A DNA stretch of 64,000 nt from Rhizobium sp. G21 (GTDB lineage: Bacteria > Pseudomonadota > Alphaproteobacteria > Rhizobiales > Rhizobiaceae): contig NZ_JACFXW010000001.1 of assembly GCF_014158035.1 (NCBI RefSeq), positions 1,302,001 through 1,366,000 of the forward strand, read 5' to 3'. Positions within the stretch are counted from its first letter, which is position 1. Each line of letters starts with the position of its first letter. This document shows positions 37,414 to 45,810 of this stretch, in pieces. The notes beneath the pieces were generated by a model. It saw only the letters and a program-made list of their open reading frames with translations, was not told the DNA's origin and searched no databases. A program made the translations under genes and the position numbers.

Positions 37414-38038
37414 ATGACCGCCACAGACACCTATACCGGCGCCTTCACCGACCCCGTGCCGATGCGCAATCGGCCTTCCGCGTGGTGATGGACGCGATGG
37501 CCCGGCCCGGGACGATCGGCTGGATCGAGGGCGAGGCCCGGGGCCGAAGCCGATGGGACGGGCGCAGAGCGCGATTGCGCTGACGCTCGCGGATCAGGAC
37601 ACGCCCGTTCATCTCTCGCCTGCGCTTGCAAAAGCCGGCGTCGCGTCCTGGCTGGGATTCCAGACCGGCGCAGCCGTGACCGACATCAAGAGCGAAGCGC
37701 GCTTTGCGTTTGTCGAGGCCGGCGCGCCCTTTCCGGCGCTCGCCTCTTTCGGTCGCGGCAGCCAGGATTATCCCGATCGCTCGACGACCGTGATCGTCGA
37801 GCTGGAGGCGCTGGAAGGCGGCGAGGAACTGACGCTCATTGGCCCCGGCATCCGCGACCGCATCACCATTTCGCCCAAGGGGCTGCCGGGGCTGTTTCCC
37901 GCGCTCTGGGCCGAGAACCATGCGCTTTATCCGCGCGGCGTCGACCTGATCCTGACGGCGGGCCGCGCCTGCCTCTGCCTGCCGCGCTCGGCGCGCATCC
38001 TCGCCGCCACGCCTGAACTGACCGGGGAGAAAGCCTGA
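37414..38038 (+). pseudogene. phnH: C-P lyase subunit PhnH, two frameshifts as given
   Basis: ATG at 37414 gives MTATDTYTGAFTDPV; the next frame gives DAQSAFRVVMDAMARPGTIG and WIEGEA; the third gives GPKPMGRAQSAIALTLADQD and continues to ELTGEKA. One missing G near 37458 and one in the G run 37540-37543 restore a normal 208-residue PhnH. Because PhnH is needed for C-P lyase and every other subunit is intact, sequence error is likely. The stop overlaps phnI as TGATG. Confidence 0.88.
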
Positions 38039-39144
38039 TGTATGTCGCCGTCAAGGGCGGGGAAGCCGCCATCGCCAATGCCCATCGCCTGCTCGCCGAC
38101 CGCCGTCGCGGCGACCGCGGCCTGCCGGGTCTGACGCTCGAGCAGATCATCGCCCAGCTCGGCCTCGCCGTCGATCGGGTGATGGCCGAAGCCTCGCTGT
38201 ATGACCGGACGCTCGCCGCGCTCGCCATCCGCCAGTCGCGCGGCGACATGATCGAGGCGATCTTCTTGCTGCGCGCCTATCGCACCACGCTGCCGCGCTT
38301 CGCCTCCTCCGTGCCGGTCGACACCGGCGCGATGAAGATCGAGCGACGGGTGTCGGCGACCTATAAGGACCTGCCGGGCGGACAGTTGCTGGGGCCGACT
38401 TTCGATTACACCCATCGCCTGCTCGACCCCTCGCTTGCGGGAGACGACGCGGTCGAGGCGCCGGCGCGGCGCGAGGCGTCGCCCGAACGGGTGATGCGCG
38501 TCTCCGACATTCTCGACGGCGAAGGCTTGATCGAGGGCGACGGCGATCTCGGCCCCGATCATGTGGCCGGCGACATCACCCGCGAGCCGCTGGAATTTCC
38601 GATGGCGCGCGATCTACGCCTCCAGGCTTTGGCGCGCGGCGACGAGGGCTTTCTGCTGGCGCTCGCCTACTCCACCCAACGCGGCTACGCCCGCACCCAT
38701 CCCTTCGTCGGCGAAATCCGCATCGGGCTGGTCGACGTGGAGATCGAGCTGCCGGAACTCGGCTTTTCCGTCTCGCTCGGCCGCATCCGCGTCACCGAAT
38801 GCCAGATGGTCAACCAGTTCAAGGGCTCGGCCAAGCAGCCGCCGCAATTCACCCGCGGCTACGGCCTCGTCTTCGGCCAGTCCGAGCGCAAGGCCATGGC
38901 GATGTCGCTGGTCGACCGGGCGCTTAGGGCCCAGGAATTCGGCGAGGACGTGGTCGCTCCTGCGCAGGACGAGGAGTTCGTGATTTCGCATTCCGACAAT
39001 GTCCAGGCGACCGGCTTCGTCGAACACCTGAAACTGCCGCATTACGTGGACTTCCAGGCAGAACTAGGCCTCGTGCGCCAGATGCGCGCGGAATACGAGG
39101 CCCGCTCTCAGGACCAGAACGAGATGATGGAGGCCGCGCAATGA
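38038..39144 (+). CDS. phnI: C-P lyase core subunit PhnI
   Basis: A 368-residue subunit that with PhnG/H/L couples phosphonate to ATP, displacing adenine to give the 5-phosphonyl-ribose triphosphate. MYVAVKGGEAAIANAHRLLA and the LPHYVDFQAELGLVRQMRAE end are characteristic. Its stop overlaps the fosX start by ATGA. Confidence 0.95.
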   Translation: MYVAVKGGEAAIANAHRLLADRRRGDRGLPGLTLEQIIAQLGLAVDRVMAEASLYDRTLAALAIRQSRGDMIEAIFLLRAYRTTLPRFASSVPVDTGAMKIERRVSATYKDLPGGQLLGPTFDYTHRLLDPSLAGDDAVEAPARREASPERVMRVSDILDGEGLIEGDGDLGPDHVAGDITREPLEFPMARDLRLQALARGDEGFLLALAYSTQRGYARTHPFVGEIRIGLVDVEIELPELGFSVSLGRIRVTECQMVNQFKGSAKQPPQFTRGYGLVFGQSERKAMAMSLVDRALRAQEFGEDVVAPAQDEEFVISHSDNVQATGFVEHLKLPHYVDFQAELGLVRQMRAEYEARSQDQNEMMEAAQ

Positions 39145-39560
39145 TCGAGGGCCTGTCTCACATCACGCTTATCGTGCGCGAACCCGACGACATGGCCAAG
39201 ATCCTCAAGACCGTGTTCGACGCCGAGGAAATCTACGACAGCGGGGCGCAGCAATTCTCGCTGTCGCGGGAAAAGTTCTTCCTCATCGGCGGCGTCTGGG
39301 TGGCGGTGATGCAGGGCGAGGCGCTCGGCGAGCGCAGCTACAATCACATCGCCTTCAAGATCCCCGACGCCGCGTTCGACGCCTATGTCGATCGCATCGC
39401 CTCGCTCGGTCTCGATATGCGCCCGCCGCGGCCGCGCATTCCGGGCGAAGGCCGGTCGATCTATTTTTACGACCGGGACAACCACCTGTTCGAACTTCAT
39501 ACCGGCACGCTCCAAGAGCGGCTCGCGCAGTACGCCCAGCAAGGAAAGGCCGCGCCATGA
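39141..39560 (+). CDS. fosX: FosX-type fosfomycin hydrolase/VOC enzyme
   Basis: A 139-residue vicinal-oxygen-chelate protein. The Mn(II) ligands His7 (EGLSHITL), His69 (SYNHIAF) and Glu118 (HLFELHTG) and the catalytic base Glu44 all match FosX of Mesorhizobium loti, which adds water to fosfomycin. As in M. loti, it is embedded in the phn operon, with ATGA overlaps on both sides, so a role in phosphonate breakdown is as likely as resistance. Confidence 0.9.
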   Translation: MIEGLSHITLIVREPDDMAKILKTVFDAEEIYDSGAQQFSLSREKFFLIGGVWVAVMQGEALGERSYNHIAFKIPDAAFDAYVDRIASLGLDMRPPRPRIPGEGRSIYFYDRDNHLFELHTGTLQERLAQYAQQGKAAP

Positions 39561-40435
39561 CGCCCGATATCGCCACTTACAACTTCGCCTATCTCGACGA
39601 GCAGACCAAGCGGATGATCCGCCGGGCGATCCTCAAGGCCATCGCGATACCCGGCTATCAGGTGCCCTTCGCCTCCCGCGAAATGCCGATGCCTTACGGA
39701 TGGGGAACCGGCGGCGTGCAGGTGACGGCGGCGATCATCGGGCCGGAGGATCGGCTCAAGGTCATCGACCAGGGCGCCGACGACACGACCAACGCCGTCT
39801 CCATCCGCGCCTTCTTCGAGAAGGTGGCGCGCGTGGCGGTGACCACCAGGACGCGCGAGGCGACGATCATCCAGACGCGGCATCGCATTCCCGAGGAGAC
39901 GCTGCAACAGGGCCAGATCCTCGTCTATCAGGTGCCGATCCCCGAACCCCTGCGCTTCCTCGAGCCGCGCGAAACCGAGACGCGGATGATGCATGCGCTG
40001 GAGGAATACGGCCTCATGCATGTCAAGCTCTATGAGGACATCGCGCGCAACGGCCATATCGCCACGACCTACGCCTATCCGGTGAAAGTGGCGGGCCGCT
40101 ATGTGATGGACCCCTCGCCCATTCCGAAATTCGACAATCCGAAGATCGACAATTCCGAGGCGCTGCAGTTGTTCGGCGCCGGCCGCGAAAAGCGCATCTA
40201 TGCGGTGCCGCCCTACACCCAGGCGACCAGCCTCGATTTCGAGGATCATCCGTTCGAGATCCAGCGGTTTGAAAAGCCCTGCACGCTGTGCGGCTGCACC
40301 ACGTCCTATCTCGACGAGGTGATCCTGGATGATCGCGGCGGCCGGATGTTCGTCTGCTCCGACACCGATTTCTGCGAGGACCGCCGCGCGGCGGGGCATG
40401 TGGGGGATCAGAGTGAGTTGGAGGCGGCGGAATGA
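39557..40435 (+). CDS. phnJ: C-P lyase catalytic subunit PhnJ (radical SAM)
   Basis: A 292-residue enzyme that cleaves the C-P bond. Cluster cysteines Cys242, Cys245 and Cys267 and the thiyl Cys273 lie in PCTLCGCTTSY and MFVCSDTDFCE; the glycyl-radical region is AIPGYQVPFASREMPMPYGW (Gly33). Everything expected of an active PhnJ is present. It is followed by 250 bp with a palindromic repeat before phnK. Confidence 0.96.
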   Translation: MTPDIATYNFAYLDEQTKRMIRRAILKAIAIPGYQVPFASREMPMPYGWGTGGVQVTAAIIGPEDRLKVIDQGADDTTNAVSIRAFFEKVARVAVTTRTREATIIQTRHRIPEETLQQGQILVYQVPIPEPLRFLEPRETETRMMHALEEYGLMHVKLYEDIARNGHIATTYAYPVKVAGRYVMDPSPIPKFDNPKIDNSEALQLFGAGREKRIYAVPPYTQATSLDFEDHPFEIQRFEKPCTLCGCTTSYLDEVILDDRGGRMFVCSDTDFCEDRRAAGHVGDQSELEAAE

Positions 40436-40460
40436 GGGGTTTGCGCTTGTATTCCGTGGT

Positions 40461-40637
40461 ACCCCCCCCCTCTGCCCTGCCGGGCATCTCCCCTCAAGGG
40501 GGAGATTGGCTGGGCGGGAACGCTCGGCCTCTCTCGACCATGGAGTTCTACGCGACTGAAACCATCAAGAGGGAGCGGGGCATCGCCACACATCGATCTC
40601 CCCCTTGAGGGGGAGATGTCCGGCAGGACAGAGGGGG
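40461..40637. repeat. Palindromic mosaic repeat, copy 3 (phnJ-phnK gap)
   Basis: Same ends as the other copies, with a nine-C run at the left boundary and a longer centre (about 90 bp) that includes GAACGCTCGGCC and ACCATCAAGAGGGAGC. It lies within the phn operon. Confidence 0.85.
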
Positions 40638-40683
40638 CAGCCTCACGCTCCGGCCTAACCACCATATATTCAGGAGCCCAGCC

Positions 40684-41460
40684 ATGACCGACCTTCCTCT
40701 CCTCAAAGTCCATGGCCTGTCGAAATTCTATGGCGGCCGCATCGGGTGTTTCGACGTCAATTTCGATCTCTGGCCGGGCGAAGTCCTCGCCATCGTCGGC
40801 GAATCCGGGTCGGGCAAGACGACGTTGCTCAACTGCGTCTCCACAAGGCTGTCGGCGCAGGCGGGATCTGTCGAATACCGGATGCGCGACGGGCAGTTTC
40901 GCAATCTCGCCGATATGGGCGAGGCCGAGCGCCGGTTCCTGATGCGGACCGATTGGGGCTTCGTGCATCAGAACCCGGCCGATGGCCTCAGGATGACGGT
41001 ATCCGCCGGCGCCAATGTCGGCGAGCGGTTGATGGCGATCGGCGACAGGCATTACGGCCATATCCGCGACACCGCCTTCGACTGGCTGAGCCGCGTGGAA
41101 ATCGGCGCCGATCGCATCGACGACCAGCCGCGCGCCTTTTCGGGCGGCATGCGGCAGCGGCTGCAGATCGCCCGCAATCTGGTGACCGCGCCGCGACTGG
41201 TGTTCATGGATGAGCCGACCGGCGGGCTGGATGTCTCGGTGCAGGCGCGGCTGCTGGATCTGATCCGAGGGCTCGTGTCCGATCTCGGCCTCGCCGTCAT
41301 CATCGTCACCCATGATCTGGCGGTCGCGCGACTCTTGTCGCACCGGATGATGGTGATGAAGGACGGCCGCGTCATCGAACACGGGCTGACCGACCGGGTG
41401 CTGGATGATCCGCGCCAGCCCTATACCCAGCTTCTCGTCTCCTCGATCCTGCAGGTGTGA
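40684..41460 (+). CDS. phnK: C-P lyase system ATPase PhnK
   Basis: A 258-residue ABC-type ATPase that binds the C-P lyase core rather than a transporter. Walker [14 protein letters not shown], signature FSGGMRQRLQIARNL, Walker B LVFMDEPTGGLDVS. It starts 44 bp after the repeat with CAGGAGCC upstream, and ends one base before phnL. Confidence 0.94.
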   Translation: MTDLPLLKVHGLSKFYGGRIGCFDVNFDLWPGEVLAIVGESGSGKTTLLNCVSTRLSAQAGSVEYRMRDGQFRNLADMGEAERRFLMRTDWGFVHQNPADGLRMTVSAGANVGERLMAIGDRHYGHIRDTAFDWLSRVEIGADRIDDQPRAFSGGMRQRLQIARNLVTAPRLVFMDEPTGGLDVSVQARLLDLIRGLVSDLGLAVIIVTHDLAVARLLSHRMMVMKDGRVIEHGLTDRVLDDPRQPYTQLLVSSILQV

Positions 41461-41461
41461 C

Positions 41462-42166
41462 ATGACCACTCCCCTCGTCGTCCACGAGGTTCGCAAGAGC
41501 TTCACCATGCATCTGCGCGGCGGCATCGAGCTGCCCGTCGTCAATGACGTGCATTTCTCGCTGAAATCGGGGCAATGCGCGGTGCTCGGCGGCCCCTCGG
41601 GCGTCGGCAAGTCGTCGATCCTGAAGATGCTCTATGGCAATTACGGCGTCGATTTCGGCCAGATCCTGATCGCCCATAAAGGCCGCACCGTCGATCTCGC
41701 CACCGCCAGCCCCCGCGAGATCCTCGACATCCGCCGCCATACGCTCGGCTATGTCAGCCAGTTCCTGCGCGCCGTGCCGCGCGTTTCGGCGATCGACGTG
41801 GTGGCCGAACCGCTCGTCTCGCTCGGCGAAAGCCATTCCGCGGCGCGCGACAAGGCCGCCGGATTGCTGGCGAAACTCAACCTGCCGGAAGCGCTGTGGA
41901 GCCTGCCGCCCGCCACCTTCTCCGGCGGCGAACAGCAGCGCGTCAACATCGCCCGCGGCTTCATCACCGATCATCCGATCCTGCTGCTCGACGAGCCGAC
42001 GGCGTCGCTCGACGCTGTCAACCGCGCCGTGGTGGTGGGCATGATCCGCGCCAAGAAGGCCATGGACGTGGCGCTGCTCGGCATTTTCCACGACGAGGAT
42101 GTGCGCGCCGAAGTGGCCGACGAGATCATCGACGTGTCGCATTTCTCCGCCCGAAAGGCCGCGTGA
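41462..42166 (+). CDS. phnL: C-P lyase system ATPase PhnL
   Basis: A 234-residue ABC-type ATPase. Walker A GGPSGVGKSSILKM, signature FSGGEQQRVNIARGF, Walker B LLLDEPTASLDAVN. The Q-loop region YVSQFLRAVPRVSA is typical of PhnL. It overlaps the acetyltransferase start as TGATG. Confidence 0.94.
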   Translation: MTTPLVVHEVRKSFTMHLRGGIELPVVNDVHFSLKSGQCAVLGGPSGVGKSSILKMLYGNYGVDFGQILIAHKGRTVDLATASPREILDIRRHTLGYVSQFLRAVPRVSAIDVVAEPLVSLGESHSAARDKAAGLLAKLNLPEALWSLPPATFSGGEQQRVNIARGFITDHPILLLDEPTASLDAVNRAVVVGMIRAKKAMDVALLGIFHDEDVRAEVADEIIDVSHFSARKAA

Positions 42167-42782
42167 TGACCAAGCTCTCTGTTGACCCTCTGATCCATCC
42201 CACCGCGCGCGTGAGCGACTCCAGGCTCGGCCGCTACACCGAGATCGCCGAGGACTGCCGCATCTCCGAACTCGAGATGGACGACTATTCCTATATCGAG
42301 CGCGGCGGCCAGGTGTGGTGCGCCACCATCGGCAAATTCGCCAATATCGCGGCCTCGGTGCGCATCAACGCCACCAATCATCCGACCTGGCGGCCGACGC
42401 TGCATCATTTCACCTATCGCGCCGGCGATTACTGGCCGGATGCCGAGGACGAGACCGAGTTTTCGAATGGCGGCGCGGCAACCGCGTCGTGATCGGTCAT
42501 GACGTGTGGCTCGGCCATGGCGTGACTGTGCTGCCGGGCGTGACGATCGGCAACGGCGCCGTGGTCGGCGCGGGCGCGGTGGTCAGCCGCGATGTCGCGC
42601 CCTACACGATCGTCGGCGGCGTGCCGGCTAGGCTGATCCGCGAACGCTTCGACCGCATCGTGGCGGAAAAATACGAGCGTCTGGCCTGGTGGGACTGGGA
42701 CCACGACCGGTTGCGCGCGGCCCTCGATGATTTCAGATCCATGACAGCAGAGGAGTTCCTGGCCCGCCACGCCGGCGTCTGA
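42166..42782 (+). pseudogene. Hexapeptide-repeat acetyltransferase of phn loci, frameshifted as given
   Basis: ATG at 42166 reads [40 protein letters not shown] to DEDETEF; the next frame continues [40 protein letters not shown], with left-handed beta-helix repeats, to [12 protein letters not shown] run at 42460-42463 lacks one T; repair gives 205 residues. This matches the phosphonate-locus transferase family (TIGR03308), related to chloramphenicol acetyltransferases of the xenobiotic type. Confidence 0.87.
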
Positions 42783-42817
42783 TCGACCCCAAGCGCCTGA
42801 AACTCTCGGGCCCGCAG

Positions 42818-42857
42818 ATGTCAGAAAACTGTCATCGCACTGACATTCAACAGTCAA
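42818..42857. promoter_or_regulatory. Extended PHO box upstream of phnC
   Basis: Four 7-mers recur every 11 bp: ATGTCAG (42818), CTGTCAT (42829), CTGACAT (42840), CAGTCAA (42851). The PhoB consensus is CTGTCAT repeated with 11-bp period, so two good and two weaker units are in phase. It lies 60-100 bp before phnC and should place phnCDE-MN under phosphate control. Confidence 0.8.
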
Positions 42858-42917
42858 GCAGCGGGCCTAGAGAAAGGGAAGATCTTAAAAAATCATAAAA
42901 TGGGAAAGGCTGGCCGC

Positions 42918-43742
42918 ATGTTCGAATTCAGGCATGTCACCAAGCAGTTTGGCGCAAAGACGGCGGTGCGTGACGTGACGCTCGACATACCGAGCGGGCA
43001 GATGGTGGGCATCATCGGCCGCTCCGGCGCCGGCAAATCCACCTTCCTCCGGATGATCAACCGGCTCGGGCCGGTGAGCTCGGGAGCCATCCGCTTCGGC
43101 GGCCAGGAAGTTTCCAGCCTCCGCGGCGAGGCGTTGCGCCGCTGGCAGCGCGATTGCGCGATGATCTTCCAGCAGTTCAACCTGGTGCCGCGGCTCGACG
43201 TGCTGACCAATGTTCTACTCGGCCGGCTGAACCATCGCTCGACGGTCATGTCGGTGCTCGGCCTGTTCTCCCGCGAGGAGCGGATCATGGCGATCGCCGC
43301 GCTCGAACGTCTCGGAATCGAACAGACGGCGCTGCAGCCCGCCGGCACGCTGTCGGGCGGCCAGCAGCAGCGCGTCGCCATTGCGCGGGCCCTGATGCAG
43401 GAGCCGAAAGTGCTGCTCGCCGACGAGCCGATCGCCTCGCTCGATCCCTTGAACGCCAAGATCGTCATGGACGCGCTGCGCGACATCAACGAGCAGGACG
43501 GCATCACCGTGATCACCAATCTGCACACGCTGGATACGGCGCGGCACTATTGCGAACGCATCATCGGCATGGCCGACGGCGCTGTCGTGTTCGACGGCCC
43601 GCCGGAGGCGCTGACGCCCGAAGCCGTCAAACAGATCTACAACACCGAGGACGGCATCGACGAAAGCATGACCTCGACCGCCATTTCCAGACCCGCCCGT
43701 CATGAGCGCCCGCTCGAGCCCATCGCGCTCGCCGGCGTCTGA
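42918..43742 (+). CDS. phnC: Phosphonate ABC transporter ATPase PhnC
   Basis: A 274-residue ATPase. Walker [14 protein letters not shown], signature [20 protein letters not shown], Walker [19 protein letters not shown] at 42918 ([12 protein letters not shown]) has GGGAAAGG upstream; a start at 42900 would add six residues. First gene of phnC-D-E1-E2-M-N, behind an extended PHO box. Confidence 0.94.
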   Translation: MFEFRHVTKQFGAKTAVRDVTLDIPSGQMVGIIGRSGAGKSTFLRMINRLGPVSSGAIRFGGQEVSSLRGEALRRWQRDCAMIFQQFNLVPRLDVLTNVLLGRLNHRSTVMSVLGLFSREERIMAIAALERLGIEQTALQPAGTLSGGQQQRVAIARALMQEPKVLLADEPIASLDPLNAKIVMDALRDINEQDGITVITNLHTLDTARHYCERIIGMADGAVVFDGPPEALTPEAVKQIYNTEDGIDESMTSTAISRPARHERPLEPIALAGV

Positions 43743-43823
43743 GGCGACACCAGTTCGCCCGCCCGCGTCAAAGGCAAAAACCGCATCAACAGAGCCGGAT
43801 GATCCGGCTGAGGGAGACCATCA

Positions 43824-44729
43824 ATGTTCAAGAAAGTCCTGTTCGCGTCCGTCGCGCTCCTGACCGTGGCCACCGGCGCCATGGCCGAAGACCTCAAGGA
43901 ATTCCGCATCGGCATCCTCGGCGGCGAAAACGAAGCCGACCGCCTGAAGAGCTATCAGTGCATGGTCGAAAAGCTCCCCTCCGTGCTCGGCGTCGAAAAA
44001 GTGTCGCTGTTCCCGGCCGCCGATTATGACGGCGTCGTGCAGGGCCTGCTCGGCGGCACGCTCGATTACGCCGAACTCGGCGCTTCCGGCTACGCCAAGA
44101 TCTACCTCGCCAACGCCAAGGCCGTCGAGCCGATCCTGACCACCGTGCAGACCGATGGTTCGATGGGCTATCACTCGGTGCTCGTCGCCCGCAAGGACAA
44201 GGGCTACAAGACCATTGAGGACCTCAAGGGCAAGAAGCTCGGCTTCGCCGATCCGGACTCCACCTCTGGCTACCTCGTTCCGAACGTGACGCTGCCGGAA
44301 GCGCTCGGCATGCCGGTCAAGGAATTCTTCGCCTCCACCGGCTTTGGCGGCGGCCATGAAAACCTCGTTCTCGAAGTGCTCAAGGGCAATTTCGACGCCG
44401 GCACGACCTGGGCTTCGGGCGTGGGCGAATTCAAGGACGGCTACACCTCCGGCAATCTGCGCAAGATGGTCGACAAGGGCATCCTGAACATGGACGACCT
44501 GGTGCAGCTGTGGGAATCGCCGCTGATCCCGAACGGCCCGATCGTCGTCCGCACGTCGATGGACCAGGGCATGAAGGCCAAGTTCAAGGACTTCATGATG
44601 GGCCTGCCGAAGTCCGACCCGGCCTGCTTCTCCGCCATCCAGGGCGGCGACTTCAAGAGCTACACCGAAGTCAATGTCGACTTCTACAAGCCGATCATCG
44701 ACGCCCGCAAGGCCGTCATCGGCGGCTGA
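43824..44729 (+). CDS. phnD: Phosphonate-binding protein PhnD
   Basis: A 301-residue periplasmic protein. Signal peptide 1-22 (FKKVLFASVALLTVATGAMA) precedes EDLKEFRIGILGGENEADRL. The ligand motifs YAELGASGYAKIY and FADPDSTSGYLVPNV are typical of PhnD. AGGGAG precedes the start. Confidence 0.95.
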   Translation: MFKKVLFASVALLTVATGAMAEDLKEFRIGILGGENEADRLKSYQCMVEKLPSVLGVEKVSLFPAADYDGVVQGLLGGTLDYAELGASGYAKIYLANAKAVEPILTTVQTDGSMGYHSVLVARKDKGYKTIEDLKGKKLGFADPDSTSGYLVPNVTLPEALGMPVKEFFASTGFGGGHENLVLEVLKGNFDAGTTWASGVGEFKDGYTSGNLRKMVDKGILNMDDLVQLWESPLIPNGPIVVRTSMDQGMKAKFKDFMMGLPKSDPACFSAIQGGDFKSYTEVNVDFYKPIIDARKAVIGG

Positions 44730-44743
44730 TTTGAGCCTGATCC

Positions 44744-44772
44744 GCGCCGGCGGACCCCAAGTCCACCGGCGC
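44744..44772 (+). other. Stem-loop between phnD and phnE
   Basis: GCGCCGGCGGAC and GTCCACCGGCGC pair over 12 bp with one mismatch; ATTCTTTTC follows. Same place as the dppA-dppB stem-loop: after a binding-protein gene, likely protecting its mRNA and partly ending transcription. Confidence 0.6.
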
Positions 44773-44818
44773 ATTCTTTTCTGACGACGGCCGCAGATGA
44801 ACAGCGGGCGTAAACGAC

Positions 44819-45799
44819 ATGCGGGAACAGGCGGACATGGCCCTCAGCAACACCCACCCGGTTCTGTCCGACAGCGGACGGCTCGTCGAACAGCATTGGC
44901 GCGATCTCGCCGCCCGCCGCCGGCTCTATACGTTCATCGGGCTTGCCGCTTTTCTGATCGCCATGGGCGGATCGCTGTGGTTCGCCAACGAGACCAATTC
45001 CGGGAAGTTCTTCGACCGCCTGCCCTATTTCTTCGATTTCCTGCACGAGCTTCAGCCGCGCGATCCCTTCGAGATCATCCGCGCGCTGTTCGACCTGCCC
45101 TCGCCCTATGACGACGGCAGCCTGAAATACAATTATCCCGAAGGCCGCTATTACCTGACTGAAAGCCTGTACCTGCCCGAATATATCTACAAGATGATCG
45201 AGACGATCAACATCGCGCTGATCTCGACCGTGATCGGCGTGGTGTTCGGCTTCATGCTGGCCTTTCTCGCCGCCAAGAACATGATGCCCAATCCGTGGAT
45301 CCGGGCGCTGGCGCGTCGCTATATGGAAATCCTGCGCGCCTTTCCCGAAGTGGTGATCGCCGGCTTCTTCCTCGCGATCCTCTCGCTCGGCCCCGTGCCC
45401 GCCATCATCGCCGTCAGCCTGCACACGATCGGCGCGCTCGGCAAACTGTTCTACGAGGTGATCGAGAACGCCGACATGAAGCCCGACGAGGGCCTGCGCG
45501 CGGTGGGCGCCAACTGGTTCGAGCGGGTGCGCTTCGCCATGCTCCCGCAGGTGCTGCCGAACTTCATGAGCTATTTTCTGCTCAGGCTGGAGATCAATGT
45601 CCGCGCCTCGACCATCATCGGCGCCGTCGGCGGCGGCGGCATCGGCGAATTGCTGCGGCTGTCGATCAGCCAGAGCCATGCGGCGAAAACCATCGCCATT
45701 GTCGGCCTGCTGCTCGTCACCGTCATCGCCGTCGACCAGTTCTCCGCCTGGCTGCGCAAGCGGCTGGTGGGCGAACAGGCCTTTACCCCGATCGGCTGA
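44819..45799 (+). CDS. phnE: Phosphonate ABC transporter permease PhnE (first)
   Basis: A 326-residue permease with about five membrane segments. The EAA region DEGLRAVGANWFERVRFAML and INVRASTIIGAVGGGGIGEL are typical of PhnE. Two starts are possible: ATG 44819 or ATG 44837 (MALSNTHPV). The stop is 11 bp before the second permease, which has GAGGAG upstream. Confidence 0.93.
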   Translation: MREQADMALSNTHPVLSDSGRLVEQHWRDLAARRRLYTFIGLAAFLIAMGGSLWFANETNSGKFFDRLPYFFDFLHELQPRDPFEIIRALFDLPSPYDDGSLKYNYPEGRYYLTESLYLPEYIYKMIETINIALISTVIGVVFGFMLAFLAAKNMMPNPWIRALARRYMEILRAFPEVVIAGFFLAILSLGPVPAIIAVSLHTIGALGKLFYEVIENADMKPDEGLRAVGANWFERVRFAMLPQVLPNFMSYFLLRLEINVRASTIIGAVGGGGIGELLRLSISQSHAAKTIAIVGLLLVTVIAVDQFSAWLRKRLVGEQAFTPIG

Positions 45800-45810
45800 G
45801 GAGAGTGACC

